A DNA stretch of 64,000 nucleotides from Flavihumibacter profundi (GTDB taxonomy: Bacteria > Bacteroidota > Bacteroidia > Chitinophagales > Chitinophagaceae), in the NCBI RefSeq assembly GCF_020076305.1, contig NZ_JAIQXE010000002.1, positions 930,001 to 994,000 of the forward strand, given 5' to 3'. Shown here piece by piece: positions 51,763 through 61,202 of this stretch. Every line of letters begins with the position of its first letter. Positions within the stretch are counted from its first letter, which is position 1. Below the pieces are notes generated by a model that was not told the DNA's origin, ran no database searches, and saw only the letters and a list, made by a program, of their open reading frames with translations. Both the position numbers and the translations under genes were made by a program.

Positions 51763-54141
51763 TTAATTCCTTATTGGTTTTCCCGATTTTAATACGCTTT
51801 GTATCCGCTCAAGTGTTTTCTTTTCTCCGCAAAGGGAAAGAAAAGCCTCTCTTTCGAGGTCAAGCAGGTACTGCTCTGAAACTAATGTTGGTTCGCTAAG
51901 GTCCCCGCCACACATTACATATGCTAATTTCCGGGCTACCAAAGCATCGTGGTCGGTAGCATAGTTAGCCCGCCACATACCATTGATGCCTGCAAGTAGT
52001 GCTCCTAGTGCCGACCTGCCAAGTACTTTTACATCAGTGCGTTGTACCGGCAATACATAACCGCTGTCATAAATTTCCACGACCGATTTTTTAGCTTCAC
52101 TGATCCTTCTGCCTGGGTTTAATACCACTTCATCAAGGCCTTTCCTTAAAATACCCAGTTCGAAGGCCTCATGGGCTGACGTGGCCACTTTAGCCGTGGC
52201 AATAGTCAGGAAACGGTTTTTCAGGGTAATTGTTTCCGGTTCATCTTCATGCATTTCATCTGCAGCACGCAAAGCGAATTCCTTGGTGCCGCCGCCACCC
52301 GGAATAAGGCCAACGCCTAACTCTACAAGGCCGATATACGTTTCTGCAGCCGCACAAGCCTTATCGGAGTGAAGGGTTAGCTCGCATGCCCCACCCAATG
52401 CAAGGGCATGTGGCGCTATTACAACTGGTACAGACGAATAACGGGCCCTCATCATGGATTGCTGGAATTGCCTGATGGCCATATCCAACTCATCATATTC
52501 CTGTTCAACAGCAAACATGAAAATCATACCCACATTTGCACCGGCACTGAAGTTCGTCGTATCGTTGGCGATCACCAGGCCTTTATATTTTTCTTCTGCC
52601 AGCGAGATGGATTTATTTATACCTTCCAGCACTTCGCCGCCGATACTTCCCATTTTAGTATACCATTCAAGTCCTAGTACATCATCACCCAAATGGTAAG
52701 TCCGGCAGGCACTGTTTTTCCAAACGGTCTGGCCTTCGAAATTCTTCATTACAATAAATGCTTCTCCACCTGGCAATGGCTTATATGTTTTGCTGGTTAC
52801 GTCATAGTATAAACGCTTCCCATTTTCTATCCTGTAAAAGGTTTTTGCCCCGGATGCAATCATTTCATCTATCCATGGTGCAGGTGTATAGCCTGCTTCT
52901 TTCATCTTCGCGGCTGTTTTCTCTACCCCCAGAACATCCCAGCTTTCAAAGGCGCCGATCTCCCAGCCAAAACCGGCCATCATGGCATCATCCACACGGT
53001 AAATTTCATCTGAAATTTCAGGTATCCGGTGCGAGATATAAGAGAATAAACCATAGTGGAACAACCGGTAAAATTCACCGGCCTTATCAGTTCCCTGCAC
53101 CAGCATCTGCAACCTGGTTTTTAGGTCTTCAACTGGTTTTGCAGCTTCAAGTGAAGCAAATTTTGGCCGCTGCCTTGCGCCATATTCCAGGGTGGCCAGG
53201 TTCAGGGTAAGTATTTCCTTATCGCCACCTGCACCTTTGGTCTTCTTGAAAAAGCCCTGCCCGGTTTTATCGCCCAGCCAATTGTTCGTAATCATTTTAT
53301 CAAGCCAGCCAGGTATTGTAAAAGTTGCCCGTTGCTCATCTGCGGGACAATTTTCTGCGACTCCTTTTGCAACTTTAACCAGTGTGTCAATTCCTACAAC
53401 ATCCGCTGTCCGGAAAGTGGCAGATTTCGGGCGACCGATTACCGGTCCGGTTAACGCATCAATTTCATCAATTGACAATCCCAGTTTCTCCACCAGCCCG
53501 AATATGGCCATAATGCCATAAACACCAATACGGTTTGCAATAAATGCGGGAGTGTCTTTACAAAGTACCGTGGTCTTGCCTAACTGCAGGCTGCCATAGC
53601 TCATCAGGAAGTCTATAACATCAGCACTTGTGTCAGGTGTAGGAATTATTTCCAATAGTCGCAGGTAGCGTGGCGGATTAAAAAAATGGGTGCCGCAAAA
53701 ATGCTTTTTGAAATCATCTGAACGGCCTTCTGCCATCATATGGATGGGTATTCCGGATGTATTGGAAGTAATCAGGGTTCCGGGTTTACGGTATTGTTCT
53801 ACCTGCTCGAAAATGATTTTCTTTATATCCAGCCGCTCTACCACAACTTCAATGATCCAGTCGCATCCGGCAATGTCTTTCATGTTGTCGGTGAAATTTC
53901 CGGTGGATATCTTCTTCACCACATCTTTCGTGTATACCGGGGAGGGATTGCTTTTTATTGCCGCCTGCAATGCATCATTTACCAGTTTATTGCGCATAGC
54001 CTTATCTGTACTTTCAACTGCTTCTTTTGGCACCATGTCGAGCAATAAAACGGGAAGTCCAACTCCTGCGAAATGACAGGCGATCCGGGATCCCATTACC
54101 CCACTGCCAAGCACCGCAATTTTTTTTATTGTTCTTTTCAT
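51763..54141 (-). CDS. 3-hydroxyacyl-CoA dehydrogenase / enoyl-CoA hydratase fusion (FadN/FadB type)
   Basis: Carries out two steps of fatty-acid beta-oxidation. In the 792-residue protein the dehydrogenase is N-terminal (NAD motif IAVLGSGVMGSRIACHFAGVG at 8-28; NTSGIPIHMMAEG; FFNPPRYLRLLEIIPTPDT) and the crotonase domain is C-terminal (GANVGMIFMFAVEQ, ALGGACELTLHSDKACAAAETYIGLVELGVGLIPGGGG). This order is that of Bacillus FadN, the reverse of E. coli FadB. The thiolase and acyl-CoA dehydrogenase genes often found beside it are absent, and a terminator follows, so it appears monocistronic. Confidence 0.94.
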   Translation of the reverse strand: MKRTIKKIAVLGSGVMGSRIACHFAGVGLPVLLLDMVPKEAVESTDKAMRNKLVNDALQAAIKSNPSPVYTKDVVKKISTGNFTDNMKDIAGCDWIIEVVVERLDIKKIIFEQVEQYRKPGTLITSNTSGIPIHMMAEGRSDDFKKHFCGTHFFNPPRYLRLLEIIPTPDTSADVIDFLMSYGSLQLGKTTVLCKDTPAFIANRIGVYGIMAIFGLVEKLGLSIDEIDALTGPVIGRPKSATFRTADVVGIDTLVKVAKGVAENCPADEQRATFTIPGWLDKMITNNWLGDKTGQGFFKKTKGAGGDKEILTLNLATLEYGARQRPKFASLEAAKPVEDLKTRLQMLVQGTDKAGEFYRLFHYGLFSYISHRIPEISDEIYRVDDAMMAGFGWEIGAFESWDVLGVEKTAAKMKEAGYTPAPWIDEMIASGAKTFYRIENGKRLYYDVTSKTYKPLPGGEAFIVMKNFEGQTVWKNSACRTYHLGDDVLGLEWYTKMGSIGGEVLEGINKSISLAEEKYKGLVIANDTTNFSAGANVGMIFMFAVEQEYDELDMAIRQFQQSMMRARYSSVPVVIAPHALALGGACELTLHSDKACAAAETYIGLVELGVGLIPGGGGTKEFALRAADEMHEDEPETITLKNRFLTIATAKVATSAHEAFELGILRKGLDEVVLNPGRRISEAKKSVVEIYDSGYVLPVQRTDVKVLGRSALGALLAGINGMWRANYATDHDALVARKLAYVMCGGDLSEPTLVSEQYLLDLEREAFLSLCGEKKTLERIQSVLKSGKPIRN

Positions 54142-54278
54142 ATTACAAGACTTTATTCAGAGCGCGCGATGATATAAATAATAGTTAGCTAAACAACTAA
54201 TTTGCTCGAAGTTAAGGAATTTTGATATTCCGGAATGAATTTGGGGGAATTATTGTCCGGGATTTTAGGCCGTGGGTT

Positions 54279-57200
54279 TTACTCTTCAAGGAGGTCTGGA
54301 GGCAGGTTCAGTGTTTTCATTTGTTGCTTATATTTTTTAGCGTATTTCCTGTTTTTTTGTACGCCTATATTTGTCAATAACCCGCTTAACGCGATTTTAC
54401 CCCAAAAATTAAACATCGATTTGTTTCTTAACCGCTCCTTATAAACCATTCCGGTTTTATCATTCTTCCCTTTTAATAAAGTATTGATCAGGAAACTCGT
54501 GAATTTCTTTTTACTGCCCGAATCATCTAACAGGCTTAGTTTAAGGTTGCGATAGTCCATTTCCATTTTTCCTAATGCCAGGTAATCATTTGCTTTTGCC
54601 TTCAGCCATAAACTATCAATAGTTCCCCTTTCAACCCTGATGTTGACAAGCGGTAATAACAATGGTGATAAGGCATTAAATTCCATGTTTCCCATCCTGG
54701 CCAGCATGAAAAAACCCTGCAGGCTATCAGTGTACGATTCCCTGAACGCCAGGCGAAGATTTCCCTTATCCATCAGTTTTGCCCTTGCGTTCAGGGAAAG
54801 ACTGTCTGTTGGCCTGATATCAATATTCCTTACATTCCCGATTGTTGCATTTATATCTGAAAACCAAATGCTGGCTTCTTTTCCTTTCTTCTCACTGATT
54901 TCATTATAGCGTATTGCAGCATGGTCGAGGATTATTTTCCCCATGGAAAACCGGAGTGGTAAATTTTGCAGCATGCCTGTCAGTAATGGCCGGTAATTGA
55001 TGCTGTCTGCAGGAAATCTTTTATCTCTTTCCAGTAACATTCCCAGGTTCGACAGGTTGAACTGTTCAATGGCCCATACAGTGTCTTTGCCTCTTTCCAC
55101 CATCTTGTATCCATTCAGCAAACTTTTGCCGGCATGCAGCTGTATAAAATCTTTCTGCACTTTCGCTGCTTTAAAAAAACTGTCCCTCGAAATAGTGCCT
55201 ACCCACTTCAGGCTGTCGAAACTTATTTGTTTTTTATCTGACGCTACCCGCAATTGGTCAACACTTATTTGCCGGCCTCCTGTTTCATAAAACAGGTTAT
55301 TGGTATGGAAGGTTAGGTGGGGTAATGTGGTTAGCAATCTTTTCAGGGAATCTTTTGCAGTATTTAGCCTGAAACTTTTGTCAATGCTGGTATTTATTCC
55401 ATTTAGGGATAATTGCCTGCTGCTGTCGTGAAAGTCAAACCTGCCATCTTGCACTGACAGTGCATTTATATTGGTTTGTATGGGTTCATCTTTTTTTACA
55501 GTGATGTTACCGGTATGCAACTTCAGGTATGGTACCCGCACAGCATATTTTTCCTGGTTTGAAACAATGTTTTTAAGATCCAGTTCGAGACTGTTTGTTG
55601 CAAATGCCTCCGGATCAATGCGCATCCGGCCTACAGCCATTTTGCCCCCATCCACGCCGGCAATTTCTATAATACTGTCCCCCTTATGTTTACTGATATT
55701 TATCCTTGGGTCCTGCAAACTGATGGCTGGTAGTTCTGTGTATTTAGTTTTATTCCCTTTGGGATTTGCCACTCCCGATTGTTTAAGGAGTACTGTAATG
55801 ACAGGGTCTTTCAGTGAAATTTGCTGTATGTCGTTCAAAGGTTTTTTTGTAGAGATGATGTCATTGGTGACTTGCATCGAAGGTAATTGTGCAGTTGCCA
55901 TTAGCTTCGGATGGTTAATTTCCCAGTGGCTGTTATATATTACTGCGTCATGGTTCGATGCAAATTCAAAAGATCCTGAATTGCCTTTTATCAGCGGGTG
56001 ATTTATTTTCAGGTTATTCCCCTTTAACAGGTATTCCTGCCATGTCCATATACCTTCCTGTTTTTTCAGGCGCTCTATATAAATGCTGTCGAACTCTGTT
56101 TCCAGTGACCAGGCTTTAGCGAAAATGTGGAATTTTAATGGTCCGCTATTGATTGTACGAACTAGTTCTGAAGTGGCGCTATTATTGTCTTCCGCCTTTC
56201 TTTCGGGTATGCGGATTACTATATCACCATTGCCAATATCCAATAACCTCAACAAACCGGAATCTTTTTGGTGTATTATGCTTGCGGGATTGATATCCCG
56301 GGCAAAAATGTTATTGAGTTTGAATTTTACAGTTCCATTTTTTGTTTCCCCGCTGGCAGATGCGGCATGAAAATTCTTTTTATCGTATGCTGCATTTTGG
56401 AAATCGATATTTATAAGCGGTGTCCTGACTGCTAATTTTGGCATACTAAAAGAGCCCTGGCCTTCAAAAATTTCTTCCAGTGTTTTCGACCTGAGTATAT
56501 TGCGGCTTCCTATTATCGCAAAAAAAGAATCTGTTTTAACGAGGGGCGTTTCACGACCTGCCTGTTTAATTATGACAGAAGCATTGTTAATCCTGATAAT
56601 ACCGATATCCAATTTCTTCCTGATATTGGCTTGTAGTTTTTGCCAGTCGGTATTCTTCCCTTTCTTTTTAGCAGCCGGCAGGTTAATATGCACAAGCGGT
56701 GTTGTTAGTACTAATTCCCTGGCTTTCAGTTTTCCATTGATCAGGTCCTGAATGGAGAGTTCTTCAAGGGTTAATTCCCTTACATCAATCTTATTCTCTC
56801 CCAGGCGGTTATTCTTTAAAGAGTGCAGGTAATAATTTTTTAAGGTGAGGTTGTTTTTCCGGATCAACACTTCATCAAAGCCGGCCTGGAAAGTTTTGCT
56901 GCTGTCATTTTCCATAAAGGCCCTTACTTTCAGGCTCAGTTCCTGCAATTCGACTTTATTCTTCAGTGATTTATCGATGACCAGGTTTTCTACCTCAAGC
57001 TGGTCTCCATTAATCTGAATGGTTTCTTTGCCCCGGGCTGTATGTGTATTGCCTGCAAACTTAATTTCATGAATAGACAGGCGCTTAATCAGTATGGGTC
57101 CGATCACATCAAGCAGGTTGCCATTTTTGGCAATATTAAGGCTGTCTTTTACTTTCTTTTTAAAGGAGAAGTCGTTGCTTGTAAAACTGCCTCTGCTGGC

Positions 57201-58058
57201 TTTTAGTTCGCCTAGTTCAACTACACCCTGGGTGAGTAATTTGTTCCAGTTCATTGAATCCAATTCTATATCCTCTAATTCAAATCCAGAGGTATCACCT
57301 TTTGTTACGAGAGATTTATGAAATCCAAGTCCGGTTATATCGAAATGCCTGTTTTTCGTGTTCCAGTCGAAATGCTTCAGGTCGACAGTTATAGAAGAGT
57401 CAGGATATTCTATTTTGGGATCCAGCAATTCCAGGTGTATTGCGGCTTTATTCTGGCGTTTGCCGGATGTGAATTTTTCCAGTAAATGTAGGTTGTCTAT
57501 TGACAGGTTTATATTGTCCAGGTAGTAGCGGCCGTTGCTGACATTTAGTTCGGGATAATAGGCAATATTGCCCTGGGCTAACCTGAACTTCTTCACTTTC
57601 AGGGACTCCAGTACTTCGAAAAAAACCGTTTGTATCCTGGCCACCTGCTGGTGTAATGGAACCGGCGCTTTTTTTTCGCGGTCATTTTTTTCATATACAC
57701 GCAACTCCAGGGATGGGTTGGCAATGGAAAAATTGTCAACATTCAGCTTTTTGAACAAAAGCAATTCGAAAATATGGCTCAACTCCAGCGAAAGGCTATC
57801 TGCCTTCAATTCGAACTCACTGTTGCTGCTGCCTTTATGAACTGGATAAATGTAAATTTTTTTGGCATTGAATTTCATGTGGAAAGGGTCAACCCTTATT
57901 GAGCTTGCCCTGAGCGCATATTTCCCATCGGATAAATTAGCCACTAACTCCTGTACTGCAGACACTGTCCTTAATCGGATCCAGAGACCAATAGACAGCG
58001 TGAGGATCAGTAAAATCCCGCTAATTGCAATTATGCCCCATTTTATCCATTTTCTCAT
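54279..58058 (-). CDS. Large AsmA-like envelope protein with N-terminal anchor
   Basis: About 1,259 residues. One N-terminal membrane helix (WIKWGIIAISGILLILTLSIGL) is followed by a very long periplasmic region of repeated short beta-strand units, with patterns such as LxLxxINxSIDNLHLL and ELxLDLKNI, and no enzymatic motif. This layout resembles AsmA/TamB/YhdP proteins, which form long grooves that move phospholipids between membranes; I assign it to that group by layout only. The C-terminus is basic (KNRKYAKKYKQQMKTLNL). ATG 58058 and ATG 58064 are both possible starts. A TAATTTG, one base short of the consensus spacing, lies just upstream. Confidence 0.6.
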   Translation of the reverse strand: MRKWIKWGIIAISGILLILTLSIGLWIRLRTVSAVQELVANLSDGKYALRASSIRVDPFHMKFNAKKIYIYPVHKGSSNSEFELKADSLSLELSHIFELLLFKKLNVDNFSIANPSLELRVYEKNDREKKAPVPLHQQVARIQTVFFEVLESLKVKKFRLAQGNIAYYPELNVSNGRYYLDNINLSIDNLHLLEKFTSGKRQNKAAIHLELLDPKIEYPDSSITVDLKHFDWNTKNRHFDITGLGFHKSLVTKGDTSGFELEDIELDSMNWNKLLTQGVVELGELKASRGSFTSNDFSFKKKVKDSLNIAKNGNLLDVIGPILIKRLSIHEIKFAGNTHTARGKETIQINGDQLEVENLVIDKSLKNKVELQELSLKVRAFMENDSSKTFQAGFDEVLIRKNNLTLKNYYLHSLKNNRLGENKIDVRELTLEELSIQDLINGKLKARELVLTTPLVHINLPAAKKKGKNTDWQKLQANIRKKLDIGIIRINNASVIIKQAGRETPLVKTDSFFAIIGSRNILRSKTLEEIFEGQGSFSMPKLAVRTPLINIDFQNAAYDKKNFHAASASGETKNGTVKFKLNNIFARDINPASIIHQKDSGLLRLLDIGNGDIVIRIPERKAEDNNSATSELVRTINSGPLKFHIFAKAWSLETEFDSIYIERLKKQEGIWTWQEYLLKGNNLKINHPLIKGNSGSFEFASNHDAVIYNSHWEINHPKLMATAQLPSMQVTNDIISTKKPLNDIQQISLKDPVITVLLKQSGVANPKGNKTKYTELPAISLQDPRINISKHKGDSIIEIAGVDGGKMAVGRMRIDPEAFATNSLELDLKNIVSNQEKYAVRVPYLKLHTGNITVKKDEPIQTNINALSVQDGRFDFHDSSRQLSLNGINTSIDKSFRLNTAKDSLKRLLTTLPHLTFHTNNLFYETGGRQISVDQLRVASDKKQISFDSLKWVGTISRDSFFKAAKVQKDFIQLHAGKSLLNGYKMVERGKDTVWAIEQFNLSNLGMLLERDKRFPADSINYRPLLTGMLQNLPLRFSMGKIILDHAAIRYNEISEKKGKEASIWFSDINATIGNVRNIDIRPTDSLSLNARAKLMDKGNLRLAFRESYTDSLQGFFMLARMGNMEFNALSPLLLPLVNIRVERGTIDSLWLKAKANDYLALGKMEMDYRNLKLSLLDDSGSKKKFTSFLINTLLKGKNDKTGMVYKERLRNKSMFNFWGKIALSGLLTNIGVQKNRKYAKKYKQQMKTLNLPPDLLEE

Positions 58059-58080
58059 CGCCATGCACTACAAATTACTC

Positions 58081-58118
58081 AAAAAAAAGGAGGTTGCAAC
58101 TTGTGTGTGGCAACCTCC
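58081..58118 (-). terminator. Rho-independent terminator after metG
   Basis: On the minus strand GGAGGTTGC (58118-58110) pairs with GCAACCTCC (58097-58089) across a 12-base loop and is followed by eight T (58088-58081). It separates metG from the downstream AsmA-like gene. Confidence 0.9.
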
Positions 58119-58145
58119 AGGAATATGCGAAATTGTATTTAATTT

Positions 58146-60299
58146 TTAACTGACACCTGCACCTGCATTAATCACAGTTTCAGGGCGAACGAAATGCAGT
58201 TTTCCATTTCCGTCTTCTGCCATCAGGATCATGCCATTGCTTTCTATACCGCGCATTTTCCGCGGTGCTAAATTTACAACAACCACAACTTGTTTGCCGG
58301 TAATTTCCTCTGGTTTAAAATGCAGTGCTATGCCACTCACAATTGTCCGGGTTTCGAAACCCAGGTCTACGGATAGTTTTAATAGTTTATCTGCCTTTTC
58401 CACTTTCTCAGCTGATATAATTGTGCCAACCCTTAAGTCGATTTTTGCAAAATCGTCAAAAACGATCTCCTGTTTAACCGGATTTGAAACCTCCTTTGCC
58501 GGCTCACCTGCGGGAACTGCAGCTTCTGCTGTTTCACCAGGGGCTGGCACACTGTTGTTTTTTAATTTGTCTATCTGTTCCTGTATTTCCATGTCTTCAA
58601 TTTTTCTGAATAATAGTTCCGGTGCCCTGAGGCTGTAACCAACACTTAATAATTTAATTTTCCCGCCATTTTCCCATTCCAGCATTTTATCTACAACCTT
58701 CATCAGGTATATCATTTTCTTTGCCGTATTGGGCAGGAATGGATTCATGAAAATAGCCAGGTTGGCACAGAGTTGCAGGCAAATGTGTAAGGTATTGTCT
58801 ATTTCCTGTTGTGCCTTTTGTTGTTCATCTGCAGTTGCGGCGCCATCGGCAAGTTTTTTCGCTTTTATCCAGGGTTCTTTCTCCTGCATGTATTTATTGC
58901 CTTTCCTTGCAAGGTCTATCACCTCGAATTGCGCTTCGCGGAATTTATAGGCTTCCAGCAGGCTCTCAATCCTGTTTTTTGCGAGCTGGATATCAGCAAT
59001 CAGGCCCTGGTCTTTATCATCCAGCAGGTCCTGGTGCAATGGCGGCACTTTCCCTGATGTCAGTTTATGCATCAGTACAAAAGCCCGGTTTACAAAATTT
59101 CCAAAAATTGCCACCAGTTCATTATTCACGGCATCCTGGAAACCCTTCCAGGTGAATTCGCTGTCCTTCGTTTCCGGGGCAATCTGGGTAAGGTAATATC
59201 GTAATGCATCAACCAGTGGGGCGCCACCATTTTCCTTTTTTACAAAATCATCTATATAATCCTGCATGTCGAGTTTCCAGTTCCTGCTGGTACTCATCTT
59301 GTCGCCTTCCAGGTTCAGGAATTCATTGCTGGGAACATTGTCAGGCAGGATATAGCCATGAAGCTTCAGCATAACCGGGAAAATGATGCAATGGAAAACA
59401 ATATTGTCTTTCCCGATAAAATGGACCAGCTTGGTGTCCTTATCCTGCCAGTATGGTTCCCAGTTTTTTCCGCTGTCTGTTGCCCATTGTTTGGTTGCGC
59501 TGATATAGCCTATAGGTGCATCAAACCAAACATAAAGCACTTTGCCGGCTGCTGATTCAAGGGGCACTTTTATACCCCAGTCGAGGTCGCGCGTAACTGC
59601 CCGGGGCTGAAGCCCGCCATCTATCCAGCTTTTACACTGTCCTACCACATTGGCCCGCCAGTCCTGGCTATGATCCCCAATGATCCATTGCCGCAGGAAC
59701 GCTTCATGCCTGTTAAGCGGCAGGTACCAATGGGTGGTTTTCCTTTTTACCGGGGGCTGCCCGCTTAGGGTACTCACCGGGTTGATTAGTTCATCCGGAC
59801 TAAGTGCTGTTCCGCATTTTTCGCACTGGTCGCCATAAGCGCCGGGGAAACCGCAATTCGGGCAGGTGCCTTTAATATACCGGTCAGCCAGGAAGGTTTT
59901 GGCAGACTCATCAAAATATTGTTCTGTTTCCTTTGTTTCCAGTTCGCCGGCATTGTTCAGCACGGTAAAAAACTCCCGGGAGGTTTCGTGGTGCAGCGGT
60001 GAACTGGTGCGGTGATATATGTCAAAAGAAATGCCCATGTCCTCAAAATTCGATTTAATGATGCCATGGTACTTGTCTATTATCGCCTGCGGGGTAGTAT
60101 TTTCCTTCATTGCCTGGATCGGGATTGCAGTGCCATGCTCATCGCTGCCACATACAAAAACAACATCCCTTTTCTGGCTGCGGAGGTAACGCACATATAT
60201 ATCCGCTGGCAGGTAGGCGCCGGCCAGGTGACCAATATGTTTCAGCCCGTTGGCGTAGGGAAGGGCCGCTGTAATCAGGTATCTTTTTGGTGCTAACAT
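58146..60299 (-). CDS. metG: Methionyl-tRNA synthetase with C-terminal tRNA-binding domain
   Basis: Charges tRNA-Met. With ATG 60299 the protein has 717 residues and opens MLAPKRYLITAALPYANG. It carries the HIGH motif (GLKHIGHLAG), a four-Cys zinc knuckle (CPNCGFPGAYGDQCEKCG), DKMSTSRNW as the KMSKS loop and a C-terminal OB-fold tRNA-binding domain (FDDFAKIDLRVGTIISAEKVEKADKLL). A frame extended to 60347 is rejected because the promoter element TATCTTTG lies at 60311-60304, inside it. The linker before the OB fold is Ala/Pro/Glu-rich. Confidence 0.97.
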   Translation of the reverse strand: MLAPKRYLITAALPYANGLKHIGHLAGAYLPADIYVRYLRSQKRDVVFVCGSDEHGTAIPIQAMKENTTPQAIIDKYHGIIKSNFEDMGISFDIYHRTSSPLHHETSREFFTVLNNAGELETKETEQYFDESAKTFLADRYIKGTCPNCGFPGAYGDQCEKCGTALSPDELINPVSTLSGQPPVKRKTTHWYLPLNRHEAFLRQWIIGDHSQDWRANVVGQCKSWIDGGLQPRAVTRDLDWGIKVPLESAAGKVLYVWFDAPIGYISATKQWATDSGKNWEPYWQDKDTKLVHFIGKDNIVFHCIIFPVMLKLHGYILPDNVPSNEFLNLEGDKMSTSRNWKLDMQDYIDDFVKKENGGAPLVDALRYYLTQIAPETKDSEFTWKGFQDAVNNELVAIFGNFVNRAFVLMHKLTSGKVPPLHQDLLDDKDQGLIADIQLAKNRIESLLEAYKFREAQFEVIDLARKGNKYMQEKEPWIKAKKLADGAATADEQQKAQQEIDNTLHICLQLCANLAIFMNPFLPNTAKKMIYLMKVVDKMLEWENGGKIKLLSVGYSLRAPELLFRKIEDMEIQEQIDKLKNNSVPAPGETAEAAVPAGEPAKEVSNPVKQEIVFDDFAKIDLRVGTIISAEKVEKADKLLKLSVDLGFETRTIVSGIALHFKPEEITGKQVVVVVNLAPRKMRGIESNGMILMAEDGNGKLHFVRPETVINAGAGVS

Positions 60300-60303
60300 G
60301 GCG

Positions 60304-60311
60304 CAAAGATA
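60304..60311 (-). promoter_or_regulatory. -7 element TATCTTTG for metG
   Basis: Exact TAnnTTTG on the minus strand, ending 4 bases before ATG 60299. A TTG on the minus strand (CAA at 60334-60336) lies 22 bases further upstream and may be the -33 element. Confidence 0.6.
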
Positions 60312-60416
60312 AGGAGGGAGGCCGCGTGGCAGGCAATCCAAACGCATTTGATTTTACCCGGACTATTTTTTTCCTGGCTAAACCGGTATAAATGCTGATA
60401 TCTGTTGGGTAGGATG

Positions 60417-60424
60417 TAGATTTG
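60417..60424 (+). promoter_or_regulatory. -7 element TAGATTTG for the Nudix regulator
   Basis: Exact TAnnTTTG match ending 3 bases before ATG 60428. A TTG start at 60422 would fall inside it, which argues for the ATG. The message would be almost leaderless. Confidence 0.6.
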
Positions 60425-60427
60425 GGA

Positions 60428-61198
60428 ATGGCGTTTAACCAGGAGATAAAACAGCTTTTTGCCAAAGGGCATGAATCTTACCTGCGCAACATTTCCATTG
60501 ACTGTATCATATTTGGCTTTAATGCCGGGGAACTGAAGATATTGTTGCTGAAGGCTAAATTCGCCAGGGGCTGGGCTTTACCCGGCGGACTGATTGGCCG
60601 TGAGGAAGATATTGACAGTGCTGCCCACCGTACCCTGGAAGAACGGACCGGCCTGGTTGACATCTACATGCAACAATTTAAAGTATTTGGCCAGGCAGAC
60701 CGGGCTACGCAGGTTGTAAATAAAAAATTATGGGAGGAAGCCGGTATCAAAAATGATAAGGGCTGGTTGTTTGAAAGGTTCATTACCGTTGGATATTATG
60801 CCCTGGTTGATTTTAATAAAGCAACGCCCAGCTTTGATGGATTTTCCACCGAGGCGGAATGGTTTAATGTGTATGAATTGCCGGAAATGATCATGGACCA
60901 TGCCAGCCTGGTTGCAGATGCGCTGGAATTCCTCCGCCTTCAATTGAATTACCGCCCGGTTGGCTACAGCCTTTTGCCCGAAAAATTCACCATGCCTGAG
61001 CTGCAAAAATTGTACGAAACAATTTTGGGTAGAACGCTCGACCGCCGGAATTTCCAGCGAAAGATACTTGGCGTAGGCATCTTAAAAAGACTAAAGGACA
61101 GAAAGGTTGGGGTTACCCCTAAAGCGCCTTATTATTACAGGTTCGATATGAAAAAATACCAGCAGGCCCTGAGCAATGGAATGGGATTTCAATTGTAA
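60428..61198 (+). CDS. NrtR/AraR-like Nudix-winged-helix transcriptional regulator
   Basis: About 256 residues: an N-terminal Nudix domain (ISIDCIIFGFNAGELKILLLK..WALPGGLIGREEDIDSAAHRTLEERTGL) and a C-terminal winged helix (PEKFTMPELQKLYETILGRTLDRRNFQRKI...YRFD), the design of NrtR and of Bacteroides AraR. The Nudix box should read GX5EX7REUXEEXGU; here RE is RT (HRTLEERTGL), so a metal-binding Glu position is altered and the domain is probably a ligand sensor, not a hydrolase. The gene is divergent from metG and 4 bases from the S66 peptidase gene, a possible operon partner. The ligand is unknown; sugars or ADP-ribose are known for relatives. Confidence 0.85.
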   Translation: MAFNQEIKQLFAKGHESYLRNISIDCIIFGFNAGELKILLLKAKFARGWALPGGLIGREEDIDSAAHRTLEERTGLVDIYMQQFKVFGQADRATQVVNKKLWEEAGIKNDKGWLFERFITVGYYALVDFNKATPSFDGFSTEAEWFNVYELPEMIMDHASLVADALEFLRLQLNYRPVGYSLLPEKFTMPELQKLYETILGRTLDRRNFQRKILGVGILKRLKDRKVGVTPKAPYYYRFDMKKYQQALSNGMGFQL

Positions 61199-61202
61199 GA
61201 AT

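Noticed and set aside
55471-56001. A 176-codon plus-strand frame inside the AsmA-like gene
   Set aside because: Antisense to a continuous 1,259-codon frame; residues resemble a reversed reading of that gene and show no domain.
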